The notes: a model not told the origin generated them from the sequence alone. DNA of 64,000 bases from Flavobacteriales bacterium (GCA_023251075.1 JAHEZM010000015.1:1-64000); one strand, 5' to 3'; positions 43,439 through 54,165 are shown, numbered from the stretch's first letter. Translations and numbers: made by a program.

Positions 43439-45484
43439 TTACCTCACCCCACCGCCATTATCAATCTCTTTCACAGGAGACACAAATGCTAACTCTCCTT
43501 TACTATTCTCCGCCATCAAAATCATTCCTTGTGATTCAATTCCTTTGATGTTTCTTGGCGCAAGATTTACAAGAATCGTTACTTGTTTGCCAATGATGTC
43601 TTCTGGCTTATAATGCTCTGCGATGCCCGATACAACAGTACGTTGGTCAATTCCTGTATCAATTTTTAGCTTCAACAATTTTGCTGTTTTTGCTACTTTT
43701 TCTGCTTCAATGATGGTGCCTACACGAATATCCATTTTAGAAAATTCGTCGAAAGTAACATTCTCTTTCTGAGGTACAGCAGATGTTTTCGCTTGTTGTG
43801 CTTGTTCGCGCGAAGCTTTTAGTTTTTCTAATTGAGCAGCAATTACATCGTCTTCAATTTTGCTGAAGAGGAGTTGTGCAGGTGCAATGGTAAAGCCATC
43901 CGTGAGTAAAATATCCTTATCTGCTTCGCTCCATTGTGTATTAGAAATACCTAACCATGTTGCCATTTTAGTAGTGGTTTCCGGTAAGAAAGGAAGTCCC
44001 AAAACGCTTATTTTTCCTGCTATTTCCAAAGCAATACGAAGAATGGTTCCCACTCTTTGTGCATTATCTTTTATCTTCCAGGGCTCTGTATCGGCTAAAT
44101 ATTTATTACCCAAATTCGATAGTTTCATCAACTCTGATAAAGCTTCTCTAAAGCGATATTTATCTATACTATCTGAAATTTTTGCGTTGAATTCTTTGGC
44201 TTGTGCTAAAGTGTTTTTATCGATTTCTTCGAGTGTAGAAGGCGCCGGGATTTTACCTTCAAAAAACTTGTGAGTCAATACAAATGCACGATTCACGAAG
44301 TTCCCCAGATTGGCTGCTAACTCATTGTTGTTCTTTGCCTGAAAGTCTTTCCAGGTGAAATCGGCATCTTTTGTTTCGGGCATATTCGAGCACAATGTAT
44401 ATCGTAACACATCTGTTTTATCGGGGAAATCGGCTAAGAATTCATGCAGCCAAACCGCCCAGTTTTGGGAGGTAGAAAACTTCTCTCCTTCTAAATTTAA
44501 AAACTCATTTGCAGGAACATTATCGGGCAAAATATAATCGCCGAACAACTTCAACATTGATGGAAAAATGATGCAGTGAAAAACAATATTGTCTTTACCA
44601 ATGAAGTGAATGAGTTTAGAATTTCCGTCTTTTTTCCAGTAGTCTTCCCACTTGCGAGTTGTATCGTTTGCTAATAATTCTTGAGTGAAAGAGATGTAGC
44701 CAATTGGCGCGTCAAACCAAACGTACAATACTTTTCCTTCGCCCCCTTCTACAGGAACAGGAATTCCCCAATCTAAATCTCTGGTGATAGCGCGTGGTTG
44801 TAAACCACTTTCCAGCCAGCTTTTGCACTGACCGTAAACATTCGTTTTCCAATCTTTGTGTTCTTCTAAAATCCATTGTTTTAACCAAGGCTCGTATTTA
44901 TCGAGAGGCAAGAACCAATGTTTTGTTTTTTTAAGCACAGGTTTATTTCCGCTCAATGCCGACTTAGGATTGATCAAATCGGTTGCATTGAGGGTAGAGC
45001 CACATTTCTCGCATTGGTCGCCGTAGGCTTTCTCGTTTGCGCAATGCGGACAAGTTCCTGTGATGTATCTATCTGCCAAAAATTGGTTGTTGGCTTCGTC
45101 GTAATATTGCTCGGTAACTTGTTCGGTAAAGGCACCTTCACCTTCTAATTTTTTGAATAAATCAGAGGCAGTTTTGTAGTGCTGTTTTGAAGTGGTTTTC
45201 GAAAAAACATCCAAAGTGATTCCCAATTGTTTTAATGAATCACCAATAATTTTGTGGTATTTATCTACTACTTGCTGAGGTGTAACACCTTCGTTTTTTG
45301 CTTTGATAGTGATGGGCACGCCATGTTCATCGGTACCACCAATAAAAACTACATCTTCATTTTTGGCGCGCAGATAACGCACATATATATCGGCTGGAAT
45401 ATACACTCCCGCTACGTGTCCGAGGTGTAAGGGCCCGTTTGCATAAGGCAAAGCCGTAGTAATGGTATAACGTTGTTGAGTCAT
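43439..45484 (-). CDS. metG: Methionine--tRNA ligase
   Basis: A 681-residue class Ia synthetase: HIGH-type motif in [13 protein letters not shown], the zinc knuckle [18 protein letters not shown], the KMSKS equivalent KFSTS, an anticodon-binding helical domain (about 390-540), and a C-terminal EMAPII/Trbp111-like tRNA-binding domain (about 575-681, [20 protein letters not shown]). It charges tRNA-Met. A promoter box ends four bases before the start codon (see 45489-45496). Confidence 0.97.
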   Translation of the reverse strand: MTQQRYTITTALPYANGPLHLGHVAGVYIPADIYVRYLRAKNEDVVFIGGTDEHGVPITIKAKNEGVTPQQVVDKYHKIIGDSLKQLGITLDVFSKTTSKQHYKTASDLFKKLEGEGAFTEQVTEQYYDEANNQFLADRYITGTCPHCANEKAYGDQCEKCGSTLNATDLINPKSALSGNKPVLKKTKHWFLPLDKYEPWLKQWILEEHKDWKTNVYGQCKSWLESGLQPRAITRDLDWGIPVPVEGGEGKVLYVWFDAPIGYISFTQELLANDTTRKWEDYWKKDGNSKLIHFIGKDNIVFHCIIFPSMLKLFGDYILPDNVPANEFLNLEGEKFSTSQNWAVWLHEFLADFPDKTDVLRYTLCSNMPETKDADFTWKDFQAKNNNELAANLGNFVNRAFVLTHKFFEGKIPAPSTLEEIDKNTLAQAKEFNAKISDSIDKYRFREALSELMKLSNLGNKYLADTEPWKIKDNAQRVGTILRIALEIAGKISVLGLPFLPETTTKMATWLGISNTQWSEADKDILLTDGFTIAPAQLLFSKIEDDVIAAQLEKLKASREQAQQAKTSAVPQKENVTFDEFSKMDIRVGTIIEAEKVAKTAKLLKLKIDTGIDQRTVVSGIAEHYKPEDIIGKQVTILVNLAPRNIKGIESQGMILMAENSKGELAFVSPVKEIDNGGGVR

Positions 45485-45488
45485 GGGG

Positions 45489-45496
45489 CAAAGATA
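45489..45496 (-). promoter_or_regulatory. -7 box of metG, implying a leaderless mRNA
   Basis: On the minus strand TATCTTTG matches TAnnTTTG and ends 4 bases before the metG ATG (45484). Transcription would start at or next to the A of the start codon. No good -33 element is seen at the usual distance. Confidence 0.5.
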
Positions 45497-45554
45497 TTAA
45501 ATGAGAACAAGGATATTGATCAAAGTAAAAAAATAAAAGAAAATGGAAAAAAGT

Positions 45555-46232
45555 TTAGCGAAGAAGAAGAGATAAGCCAACAGAAACGGGAGCCATCTGA
45601 GGTCCCTTATTGAGTTCAAACATATCACTTAATGAGTAATAGCCATACACATTAAACATAGCATAACCAATGCGAGCGTAAACACCATAGCGATACCAAT
45701 TCAAATTTTTAATATGATAATCTCTCGTTTTGGTTTCTCCATCAATGAACTGATGATAGTTGGTAATATTAACTCCGGCCTTAGCTCCTAAATAAATTCT
45801 AAACGGACCTCTTCCCTTCGTTCTTAATCGAAGTTCTATAGGAATATCAAACCATTCGGTAGTTAAGCGATTGGAAAGATAAGGCACTTGCAAGGGCGCA
45901 ATGTTGGTAGTATTGGTAATATTAGAACTTACAAAAACACCATTGTTTTGTAAATTCTCCACACTATAACTAATACCAAAGGCGAAGGCAAAAGGTGAAT
46001 ATCCCAGAGGCCGATCTGCAAAAAGAGAAATATTAAATCCAATAGATTTTAAAGGTTGTTGAATGATGCCGACAGGGGCATTTTTCCAAAGGGTAGAAGT
46101 TAAGTCGAAAACGACAGCATCTTCACTAAAAAGCTTTCTCTTCCTTTTCTTAACCTGATTAAACGAATTTGATTCCTGAGCGCTAAGAAGCGTAGAAAAA
46201 AGCATTAATATGATGATCCATTTTCCTTTCAT
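45555..46232 (-). CDS. Outer-membrane beta-barrel protein
   Basis: A 225-residue protein with a signal peptide (about 1-18, ending LLSAQ), a basic patch KKRKRK just after it, then beta-barrel strands (GYSPFAFAFGISYSV, FDIPIELRLRTKGRG, FRIYLGAKAGVNITNY, YGVYARIGYAMFNVYGYY) ending in an aromatic-poor SLLLR tail. It is similar to PorT-like or opacity-type barrels. Its start overlaps the last base of dxs, so it is translated from the dxs transcript. Confidence 0.78.
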   Translation of the reverse strand: MKGKWIIILMLFSTLLSAQESNSFNQVKKRKRKLFSEDAVVFDLTSTLWKNAPVGIIQQPLKSIGFNISLFADRPLGYSPFAFAFGISYSVENLQNNGVFVSSNITNTTNIAPLQVPYLSNRLTTEWFDIPIELRLRTKGRGPFRIYLGAKAGVNITNYHQFIDGETKTRDYHIKNLNWYRYGVYARIGYAMFNVYGYYSLSDMFELNKGPQMAPVSVGLSLLLR

Positions 46233-48163
46233 TAGCCAGCGGCTTGAATTGAATTCGACTTGTTTACGGCCTTTTTCGCATTTAGATATATACTCTCTGT
46301 ATCGAAACTACATTCTTTATACAATTCTTGTTGAGAGCCATGATCTACAAATCTATCAGGAATACCTAACCTTATTACGTTTGCACTATAACCATGATCG
46401 GCCATAAATTCAACAACAGCGCTTCCCATTCCACCCATTAAACAAGCATCTTCTACAGTAATAACTGTTTTAAATTTGGTAAAAACTTCATGCAAAATCA
46501 TCTCATCAATAGGTTTTGCAAAACGCATGTCGTAATGTGCCGCAGAAATATTATCAGCTTCTAATTTAGCACAAGCCTCTGTAGCGAAATTACCCACCGG
46601 ACCAATCGTTAAAATAGCCAGATCATCTCCATGAATCATTTTTCTACCAGTACCAATAGTGATTGCTTTCATTGGTGTTTTCCAGTCAATCATTACCCCT
46701 TCGCCTCTTGGGTAACGAATAGAAAAGGGACCATTTACACCTTGTTGAGCAGTAAACATTAAATTCCTTAATTCTGCTTCATTCATGGGTGAAGAAACAA
46801 TCATGTTAGGAATACATCTTAAGTATGCTATATCAAAAGCACCGTGATGCGTTGCACCATCGGCACCGGCAAAACCAGCTCTGTCTAAACAAAAAACAAC
46901 AGGTAATTTCTGCAAAGCCACATCATGAATAATTTGATCATAGGCTCTTTGCATGAAAGAGGAATAGATGTTACAAAAAGGAATCAATCCTTCTGCCGCC
47001 AATCCGGCAGAGAAAGTAACCGCATGTTGTTCAGCAATACCCACATCGAAAGCTCTATCGGGCATGGCATTCATCATAATATTCAGTGAACTACCTGATG
47101 GCATTGCGGGAGTGATTCCCATTATTTTTGAATTTTTTTCTGCCAACTCAACTATGGTATGACCAAAAACATCTTGATACTTGGGTGCTTGAGGAGATTG
47201 CGGAGTTACCTTAATGATTTCCCCGGTATCTTTATTGAAAACTCCTGGTGAATGCCAGGTAGTTTGATCACCAAATTCAGAATGAACGAAGCCTTTTCCT
47301 TTTTTGGTTAATACGTGTAATATTTTCGGACCGGGAATACCCTTTAAATCCTTCAATACTTTGGCCAAATACATTACATCGTGTCCGTCAACCGGTCCGA
47401 AATAACGGAATTTCAACGATTCGAAATAATTACTTTTTGTAAGTAAAGTTGACTTAATACCATTCTCTATTTTTTGAGCGATGGCTTGAGCATTAGGACC
47501 GAACTTGCTTATTTTCCCTAGCAAATGCCACAATTCATCTTTTACTTTATTGTAAGTATGAGAAGTTGTAATATCGGTAAGGTATTCTTTAAGAGCACCC
47601 ACATTAGGGTCAATCGACATACAATTGTCGTTGAGTATTACTAAAATATTAGAATTAGCAACACCGCCATGATTCAGCGCTTCGAAAGCCATACCACCTG
47701 TTAGGGCACCATCACCAATTACAGCGATATGCTGACGATCTTCTACTTTCTGGTAATGAGAGGCTACAGCCATACCCAATGCAGCAGAGATAGAAGTAGA
47801 GGAATGTCCTACTCCAAAAGTATCGTATTCACTTTCTGAGCGCTTAGGAAAACCGCTAATCCCTTTGTATTTTCTATTGGTATGAAAAACATTTTTACGA
47901 CCGGTAAGAATTTTATGTCCGTAGGCTTGATGGCCCACATCCCATACAATTCTATCATAAGGAGTATTGAAAACATAGTGCAGAGCCACAGTTAATTCAA
48001 CAGTACCCAAGCTTGCACCAAAATGACCCCCTTTTACGGAAACAACATCGATAATAAACTGACGTAATTCATCACTTATCTGGGGCAACTGACTCTCTTT
48101 CAGTTCTCTCAAATCAAAAGGAAATTCAATATTATTCAGTAACTCTCCTGCCTTAAATTCCAT
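46232..48163 (-). CDS. dxs: 1-deoxy-D-xylulose-5-phosphate synthase
   Basis: A 643-residue thiamine-diphosphate enzyme: HQAYGHKILTGR with the catalytic His, GHSSTSISAALGMA, the ThDP motif GDGALTGGMAFEALNHGG...NDN, and the transketolase central domain EQHAVTFSAGLA, followed by the C-terminal domain. It starts the MEP isoprenoid pathway from pyruvate and glyceraldehyde 3-phosphate. Its promoter at 48189-48219 is strong. Confidence 0.97.
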   Translation of the reverse strand: MEFKAGELLNNIEFPFDLRELKESQLPQISDELRQFIIDVVSVKGGHFGASLGTVELTVALHYVFNTPYDRIVWDVGHQAYGHKILTGRKNVFHTNRKYKGISGFPKRSESEYDTFGVGHSSTSISAALGMAVASHYQKVEDRQHIAVIGDGALTGGMAFEALNHGGVANSNILVILNDNCMSIDPNVGALKEYLTDITTSHTYNKVKDELWHLLGKISKFGPNAQAIAQKIENGIKSTLLTKSNYFESLKFRYFGPVDGHDVMYLAKVLKDLKGIPGPKILHVLTKKGKGFVHSEFGDQTTWHSPGVFNKDTGEIIKVTPQSPQAPKYQDVFGHTIVELAEKNSKIMGITPAMPSGSSLNIMMNAMPDRAFDVGIAEQHAVTFSAGLAAEGLIPFCNIYSSFMQRAYDQIIHDVALQKLPVVFCLDRAGFAGADGATHHGAFDIAYLRCIPNMIVSSPMNEAELRNLMFTAQQGVNGPFSIRYPRGEGVMIDWKTPMKAITIGTGRKMIHGDDLAILTIGPVGNFATEACAKLEADNISAAHYDMRFAKPIDEMILHEVFTKFKTVITVEDACLMGGMGSAVVEFMADHGYSANVIRLGIPDRFVDHGSQQELYKECSFDTESIYLNAKKAVNKSNSIQAAG

Positions 48164-48188
48164 GATACGGGGTTAACGTGATGCTCTG

Positions 48189-48219
48189 CAAAAATAGTAT
48201 AAAACGTGGGGAAGTCAAA
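48189..48219 (-). promoter_or_regulatory. Promoter of dxs
   Basis: Minus strand: TTTG (48216-48219), 19 bases, TATTTTTG (48189-48196), matching the Bacteroidota consensus exactly. The -7 box ends 25 bases before the dxs start. Confidence 0.75.
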
Positions 48220-48222
48220 CAA

Positions 48223-48251
48223 AAACCCCGATTCATTACAAATCGGGGTTT
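48223..48251 (-). terminator. Terminator of the efflux operon
   Basis: AAACCCCGATT pairs with AATCGGGGTTT around a 7-base loop, with flanking A/T runs. It is 18 bases after the RND permease stop and directly before the dxs promoter. Confidence 0.85.
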
Positions 48252-48269
48252 CCTTGAAATAAGATTTAA

Positions 48270-51200
48270 CTAATTAATTTCAGCGGGTTTCTTTCTCCAC
48301 CCCTTAATTCCTTCTTTCATTCTGTAAGCCAGGTAATACATGGCCGGAACTAGAATTAAAGTTAAGAAAGTAGCGAAGGCCAAACCAAAAATGATAGTCC
48401 ACGCTAAAGGTCCCCAAAACGCAACACTGTCTCCACCAAAGTAAATATGTGGATTGAGTTCTGTAAACATGGTTACGAAATCAATGTTGAAACCAATTGC
48501 CAAAGGAATCATTCCTAATATAGTTGCCGTAGCAGTGAGGATTACCGGAGTCATACGAATTTTACCTGCTTCAATTACCGCCTCTCTCACTGGTTGTCCT
48601 TCTTCCACTAAGATGTCAATGAATTCAACAAGCAAGATTCCATTCCGAACCACAATTCCAGCCAAAGCCACAATTCCAATCATAGTCATGATAATAGAGA
48701 AGTTCATTCCTGTAATGGCCAATCCTAAAAGGACCCCAATTATACTCAAGAAAATTTCTGAAATAATAATTACTGTTTTGCTAATCGAGTTAAACTGAAT
48801 GATCAAAATAACCAAAATAATTCCAATTGAAATTAATAGGGCGGTTGACAGGAAGCCCATTTGTTCTGCCTGTTCTTCTTGCTGACCGGTATAGCTGATT
48901 TCAACACCTTTTGGTGCTTTAAATCCAGAGGAAGCAGCTTGAATTTGCGCTATAATTTCATTGGCATTGTACCCGTTCAAAACATTAGAACCTAAAGTAA
49001 CGACACGTTTTTGGTTTTTACGTTTGATACCACCATAAGAAGTAGTGTATTGAATATCGGCAAAAGCAGACACAGGAACCTGACGGATCATACCCATTTT
49101 TGCCATATCGCGATAAGTCATTTTCATATTTGAAATAGCATCGATACTTTTTCTTTGATCATCTTGATATCTCAACACAATTGGATAATCTTCGTTTGCA
49201 TCTTTGAATCGGGAAATTTCTTTTCCAGAAATTGCTGTACGTAAATCAAGGCCAATCTGCCCACTTTTGATTCCCTCCCTGTTGGCTCTTTCACGATCTA
49301 CAACAAAAGAAATTTCTGGCTTACTATTGATTAAATCCGTTTTCAATTCTTCAATTCCCGGAATATTTTGAGCTTCGAGATATTGCTTCAAAGAATTGGA
49401 AGCTGCCATCAAATCTTCAAAACGATCGCCACTGATTTCAATATTGATAGGCTTACCCACCGGCGGGCCATTTTGCTCTTGAGCCACAGTAATTTCAGCA
49501 CCAGGAATACCTTTTACGGCTTTTCTGATTTTATCCATGAAAACCGACGTTGAGTCACCATTACGTTTTCCAAATTCAACAAAAGCAACACCTACTTTTC
49601 CTTTATGGGTTTGCGAACTAACATCAAATCTGTCTTCAGATGCACCTACAGCCACATTGGCCATTACCGATTGCACAATGTCCATATCTTTTTCCAAAAC
49701 TTTCATCACTCTGCCTTCTACAATTTTAGTGATGGAGTCGGTATATTTAACATCTGTACCAATGGGAAGAGTAACATATACATAAATGAAATTTGGTTCG
49801 GCTGTTGGAAAGAATTCCACTTTTGGCTTACGCAAAACCATCAGGAAAATAGAAACAATTAACAAGGCAAAAGTTCCCCCCAATACTTTCCACGGACGAC
49901 TTAGTGCCCATTCCAAAAATCTGGCATAACGCACCTGAATAGCCGGCCATGTTTTTTCCTGGAATTTTTTAATCATTCTCTCCAATACAAATTGGTAGAT
50001 TAAATAAACCACCCACATCAGAATGATGAAATTTCCAATACCTCGTGCTCCATGTTCTTCTGAATCACTTCCCAAATCAATCAAATGAAACAGAACAGCA
50101 AACAGTATCATGAATATAGATACCAATTTGATTCTTCGTTTTCTTTTCACCTCATCTACCTCTCCATGAGGTTTCATAAAATCTACTGCAAATACGGGAT
50201 TAATGATATATGCAACTAGTAAAGAAGCAGTTAATGTAATAATCAAAGTAATAGGTAAATATTTCATGAAACTACCCATCATACCCCCCCAAAAAGCAAG
50301 TGGGACGAAAGGAGCTAAAGTTGTTGCAGTACCCGAAAGAACAGGTAAAAAAACTTCGCCTGCGGCAAATTTTGCGGCTTGTTTGATAGGCATTTTTCCA
50401 TTATCGTAAATACGGTGTGTATTCTCAATTACCACAATAGCGTCATCTACCACTATACCCAATCCTAATAAGAAAGCAAACAACACAATCATGTTCAATG
50501 AGTAACCAATTCCGCTTAAAACCAAAAAGGCAATAAACATAGAAAGAGGAACAGATAAACCAACAAACATCGCATTGGTTGCACCCATGAAAAACATTAA
50601 AATAATAGTTACCAAAATGAATCCAATGATGATGGTATTAATCAAATCATGCAATGTAATTCTGGTTTCTTTAGATTGGTCACCGGTGATATCTACTTTC
50701 AAATTTTCAGGAAACTCGTTGGCTTTCATTTCATCAACAATTTCACGAATTTCATCAGAAGATTTAATTAGGTTCTCCCCGCCTTTTTTTACAATATTTA
50801 AAGTGATCACATTTTTTCCATTGTGTCGACCATAACTTTCCTGATCTTTAAATCCGTCAACCACATCAGCGATATCACGCAAATAAACTGGAGCACCTGT
50901 TTGAGAATTGATTATTAAGTTTCTCAATTTTTCAACGGTAGTAAAGTCGCCCATTAAACTCACTGAGCGGCTCATCCCATTTACAGTAATATTTCCGGCA
51001 GAAGCAGTTTTGTTTTCATAACCAACAGCCATCTCAATATCACCGAAAGAAACCTGAGCAGCTTGCATTTTATACATATTCACATTAATGAGAATTTGTC
51101 TATCCAATGCGCCCACCAAATCAACCCGTTTGATTTCTTTCATGCTTTCGATTTTGTCTTTCAAATCGTCGGCATATTTTTTCAACTGATTCAAATTATA

Positions 51201-51671
51201 ATCTCCCGAAATATTCACGAATAAAATCGGCATTTCAGAAAACTCCATTTCCCTAACAGCAGGCGGAGCAATTATTTCAGAAGGATATGGAGGAAGATCA
51301 CGTTGAGCTTCGTCCACTTTATCTTTTACTTTTTGTTTGGCTTTATCAACCTGTTCATCAGAATTAAATTCAACCATAATAACCGACATTCCTTGCACAG
51401 AACTACTGGTTATTTTTTTAACTCCCGATACTCCTTTCAGTTTCTTTTCAATGGGCTTAGTTACCAGGTTTTCAACGTTCTTTGGAGAAGCTCCCGGATA
51501 AATTGTGGCTACCGAAATAGTAGGTAATACGATATCGGGAAATTTCTCTTTTGGTAAAGCGTTGTAGGATAATATACCAGCTAGAGTAATAAAAATGGTG
51601 AGCAAATAAATGGCCGTTTTATTATCTATAGACCAGCTGGTAGGCCGGAATTCTTTCAATTTCTTTTCCAT
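48270..51671 (-). CDS. RND efflux transporter permease (AcrB/HAE1-like)
   Basis: A 1,133-residue inner-membrane pump. The N-terminal helix is followed by periplasmic porter segments (TISVATIYPGASPKNVENLVTKPIEK), and helix 4 carries the proton-relay GLGIVVDDAIVVIENT with its paired Asp residues; the second half repeats the pattern (GIVALAGIVVRNGILLVEFID). An insert of about 70 residues with extra hydrophobic segments (ISIFMILFAVLFHLIDL, FIILMWVVYLIYQFVL) between the halves is longer than usual. It exports drugs or other amphiphiles with the adaptor and TolC encoded upstream. Confidence 0.95.
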   Translation of the reverse strand: MEKKLKEFRPTSWSIDNKTAIYLLTIFITLAGILSYNALPKEKFPDIVLPTISVATIYPGASPKNVENLVTKPIEKKLKGVSGVKKITSSSVQGMSVIMVEFNSDEQVDKAKQKVKDKVDEAQRDLPPYPSEIIAPPAVREMEFSEMPILFVNISGDYNLNQLKKYADDLKDKIESMKEIKRVDLVGALDRQILINVNMYKMQAAQVSFGDIEMAVGYENKTASAGNITVNGMSRSVSLMGDFTTVEKLRNLIINSQTGAPVYLRDIADVVDGFKDQESYGRHNGKNVITLNIVKKGGENLIKSSDEIREIVDEMKANEFPENLKVDITGDQSKETRITLHDLINTIIIGFILVTIILMFFMGATNAMFVGLSVPLSMFIAFLVLSGIGYSLNMIVLFAFLLGLGIVVDDAIVVIENTHRIYDNGKMPIKQAAKFAAGEVFLPVLSGTATTLAPFVPLAFWGGMMGSFMKYLPITLIITLTASLLVAYIINPVFAVDFMKPHGEVDEVKRKRRIKLVSIFMILFAVLFHLIDLGSDSEEHGARGIGNFIILMWVVYLIYQFVLERMIKKFQEKTWPAIQVRYARFLEWALSRPWKVLGGTFALLIVSIFLMVLRKPKVEFFPTAEPNFIYVYVTLPIGTDVKYTDSITKIVEGRVMKVLEKDMDIVQSVMANVAVGASEDRFDVSSQTHKGKVGVAFVEFGKRNGDSTSVFMDKIRKAVKGIPGAEITVAQEQNGPPVGKPINIEISGDRFEDLMAASNSLKQYLEAQNIPGIEELKTDLINSKPEISFVVDRERANREGIKSGQIGLDLRTAISGKEISRFKDANEDYPIVLRYQDDQRKSIDAISNMKMTYRDMAKMGMIRQVPVSAFADIQYTTSYGGIKRKNQKRVVTLGSNVLNGYNANEIIAQIQAASSGFKAPKGVEISYTGQQEEQAEQMGFLSTALLISIGIILVILIIQFNSISKTVIIISEIFLSIIGVLLGLAITGMNFSIIMTMIGIVALAGIVVRNGILLVEFIDILVEEGQPVREAVIEAGKIRMTPVILTATATILGMIPLAIGFNIDFVTMFTELNPHIYFGGDSVAFWGPLAWTIIFGLAFATFLTLILVPAMYYLAYRMKEGIKGWRKKPAEIN

Positions 51672-51696
51672 ATGGATATTTTATTATTGGATCGTT

Positions 51697-52806
51697 CTAC
51701 AATTGGATTTCATCACCCTCATTTACATTTTGGTAACCTCTGGTGATAACCGTTTCACCTGTTGCAAGTCCTTTAAGAATTTCAGTGTTTCCGTTATAGC
51801 TTAAACCCACTTCAACCACTTTTTTCTTCACGATATTTTTTCCTTTTTCTTTTATGGCAACAAGAACAAATGAACCTGATTCACTTTGTTGAACAACATC
51901 TGTTGGAACCACCATTGTTCCCTCCGATTTGTAATCTACTATTTTTAAAACGGCAATCATGTTGGGGTGAAACTCTGCATTATCAGCAGTTAATTTTACC
52001 TCTACAGTAAATGTTCTAGATAAAGCATTAATCACTTTTGCAGCGTAAGTAACTTTAGCATTTACTTCTTTTTTCAAATCAGGAAAATACAACACTACAT
52101 CACCGCCAATTTTAATTTGTGAAGCGTATTTTTCTGGCACTTCACCTTTAACTTTTAAGGTTGAAAGATTTACCACCTGAAAGGCAGGATATCCAGGAGC
52201 AGTAGCTTGTCCCACTTTTGCATTTACCGCATCTACCACACCATTAATAGGTGATTCAATTACCGCCATATCTCCTTGTTCTCTTAAGCTGGAAATTTGT
52301 TTTTCCAAAGTTTCCTTTTGTGTTTTAGCTTGTAGATATTGCATTTCACTACCAATCTTTTTATCCCAAAGCGTTTTTTGTTTTTCGTAAGCACTGGTAG
52401 CCAACTCTAATTGTTTTTTAAGCGCTTCAATTTGTTGCATGATTGCTTTATTGTTGGTTTCAGCCAAACGTTGCCCTTTGGTTACCATTTGTCCAACACT
52501 CACATAAATTGCCGATACCACACCAGGAGCTTGTGCGCTAACACCCACATTTTCCTCAGCATCAACACTTCCTTGTACTTCAACATAATGTTGGAAAGTG
52601 CTTGCGGCCATCAAAGTAGTGCTTACCATTTTGCCTTTGGCTTCTTCTTTTTCACCTTTAGCTGCCAGTTCGTTTTCGATTTTTTTGATTTGAGAATTAA
52701 TCTCTGCCAATTGTTTTTTCAGGTCTTCCAACTGAGCTTTTTTATCTACTTCTCCGCAGCCAGCCATCAAAACTGCTGCTAAGAAAAGGGTACTTAAATT
52801 TTTCAT
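51697..52806 (-). CDS. Efflux RND periplasmic adaptor (membrane fusion protein)
   Basis: A 369-residue HlyD/AcrA-family lipoprotein with lipobox AVLMAGC. A coiled coil precedes (AQLEDLKKQLAEINSQIKKIENEL) and a second alpha-hairpin lies inside the lipoyl domain (IEALKKQLELATSAYEKQKTLW). The lipoyl half-motifs are VSAQAPGVVSAIYVSVGQMVTKGQ and AVIESPINGVVDAVNAKVGQ. It links the RND pump to the TolC channel in the same operon. Confidence 0.95.
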   Translation of the reverse strand: MKNLSTLFLAAVLMAGCGEVDKKAQLEDLKKQLAEINSQIKKIENELAAKGEKEEAKGKMVSTTLMAASTFQHYVEVQGSVDAEENVGVSAQAPGVVSAIYVSVGQMVTKGQRLAETNNKAIMQQIEALKKQLELATSAYEKQKTLWDKKIGSEMQYLQAKTQKETLEKQISSLREQGDMAVIESPINGVVDAVNAKVGQATAPGYPAFQVVNLSTLKVKGEVPEKYASQIKIGGDVVLYFPDLKKEVNAKVTYAAKVINALSRTFTVEVKLTADNAEFHPNMIAVLKIVDYKSEGTMVVPTDVVQQSESGSFVLVAIKEKGKNIVKKKVVEVGLSYNGNTEILKGLATGETVITRGYQNVNEGDEIQL

Positions 52807-52833
52807 TCTTTTATAATTAAGGTTAGTTTATTT

Positions 52834-54156
52834 CTATTTTATTAGTCCTGCCGCTTTTTCAAAATCAATTTTTGCAATATGATATTGGTATAAAGCATCG
52901 TAATAAGACAATTGAGCTTGTTTCAAAGAAGTTTCGGCATCGATGACTTCTAAAATTGACCCAACACCTTGTTCGTATTTTGTTTTAGAAACGGAGTAAA
53001 CTTCTTCTGCTAAAGCAATATTATCTTTTTGCATGCTTAAGGTTAACAATGCATTTCTGAAAGAAGAGGTAGAAGATTGAATTTCTAAATCAATCACATT
53101 CTCCATCATCTTCATAGTGTTTTGTGTTTTGCTAACTTGAAGTTTGGCTTGTTGTTTCTTGAAATGCGTTTGGCCGCCATCCCAAATAGGCACAGTCATC
53201 CTAACGCCTACAATTCCTGTTGGATACCATTTTTGATCAAAATCGAAGAAATTAAATTTTGGTCTCATGGCGTTTTCACTATATGTACCATATGCTGCCA
53301 AACTTGGCATCCACATCAACTTTTGTCTTTTCAATTCCAATTCATTCAATTTTAATTGCATTTCCAACATGGCATAATCTGAACGAAGTGAATAATCGAA
53401 TTTACCTGTTGGAGAAAAATTGCCCGTTGTATCGCCCACCATTAAAGAATCGGAAAGAGTAATTTTTTCATTGATTACCATGCCCATTTGAAATTTCAGA
53501 AGGTATTCAGTTAACTCTACCAAACGAGCTACTTTTTCTTTTTCAGAAAGCAAATTGTTGTATCCAAGCGTTACGCGATCCACATCTAGTTTTTCCACAA
53601 AACCTGCGGCATTCAACTCTTTTGCGTTGTCTAAGAATTTCTTAACCCTTACCAATTGAACATCAATAAATTTCGCCCGTTCTCTGCTTACCAAAACATT
53701 ATAATAGGCTTTACTTACATTTACTGTAGTTTCAGTTTTAGATCTGTTTACATTTAATTGCGATAATTCTAAATAAGATTTAGAAGCCTGTAAAGCCACC
53801 ACATAATCGCTGCTGAATATAAGTTGAGAAACACTGATTCCTGCTGAAGCATTGTATTGAATACCAAATTGAACAGGTATAAATTGCCCGGCAGGCCCTC
53901 CAAAAGCTGAAGCAGGAATTAATGATGTAGGAATTTTCACATAATCTTGCCACTCCACCTTACCGCCAATTTGCGGCAAGCCCATACCTGTAATTTCCTT
54001 CTTTTTCATTTCAGCCATTTGCTGATCAAGAATCACATTCAAGTGATTGCCATTGTTGGCTAAAGCATAATCGACGGCTCCTTGCAAAGTGTATCCACTT
54101 TGTGCTTCAGCAACCACAAAAGCCGTGAGGAGCAACGAAGTAAAAATTGATTTCAT
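52834..54156 (-). CDS. TolC-family outer-membrane channel protein
   Basis: A 440-residue outer-membrane efflux protein with a signal peptide (about 1-18), two repeats of long helices (VNVSKAYYNVLVSRERAKFI; LSMQKDNIALAEEVYSVSKTKYEQGVGSILEVIDAETSLKQAQ in outline) and beta segments (ASAGISVSQLIFSSDY; PTGIVGVRMTVPIWDGGQ). The KYEQGVGSILEVIDA motif is the usual family hallmark. It is the first transport gene of the operon, followed by adaptor and pump. Confidence 0.95.
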   Translation of the reverse strand: MKSIFTSLLLTAFVVAEAQSGYTLQGAVDYALANNGNHLNVILDQQMAEMKKKEITGMGLPQIGGKVEWQDYVKIPTSLIPASAFGGPAGQFIPVQFGIQYNASAGISVSQLIFSSDYVVALQASKSYLELSQLNVNRSKTETTVNVSKAYYNVLVSRERAKFIDVQLVRVKKFLDNAKELNAAGFVEKLDVDRVTLGYNNLLSEKEKVARLVELTEYLLKFQMGMVINEKITLSDSLMVGDTTGNFSPTGKFDYSLRSDYAMLEMQLKLNELELKRQKLMWMPSLAAYGTYSENAMRPKFNFFDFDQKWYPTGIVGVRMTVPIWDGGQTHFKKQQAKLQVSKTQNTMKMMENVIDLEIQSSTSSFRNALLTLSMQKDNIALAEEVYSVSKTKYEQGVGSILEVIDAETSLKQAQLSYYDALYQYHIAKIDFEKAAGLIK

Positions 54157-54165
54157 TAGGTTAGT

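Noticed and set aside
43860-44273. 137-codon open frame on the plus strand
   Set aside because: Antisense to metG, no start context or recognisable domain.
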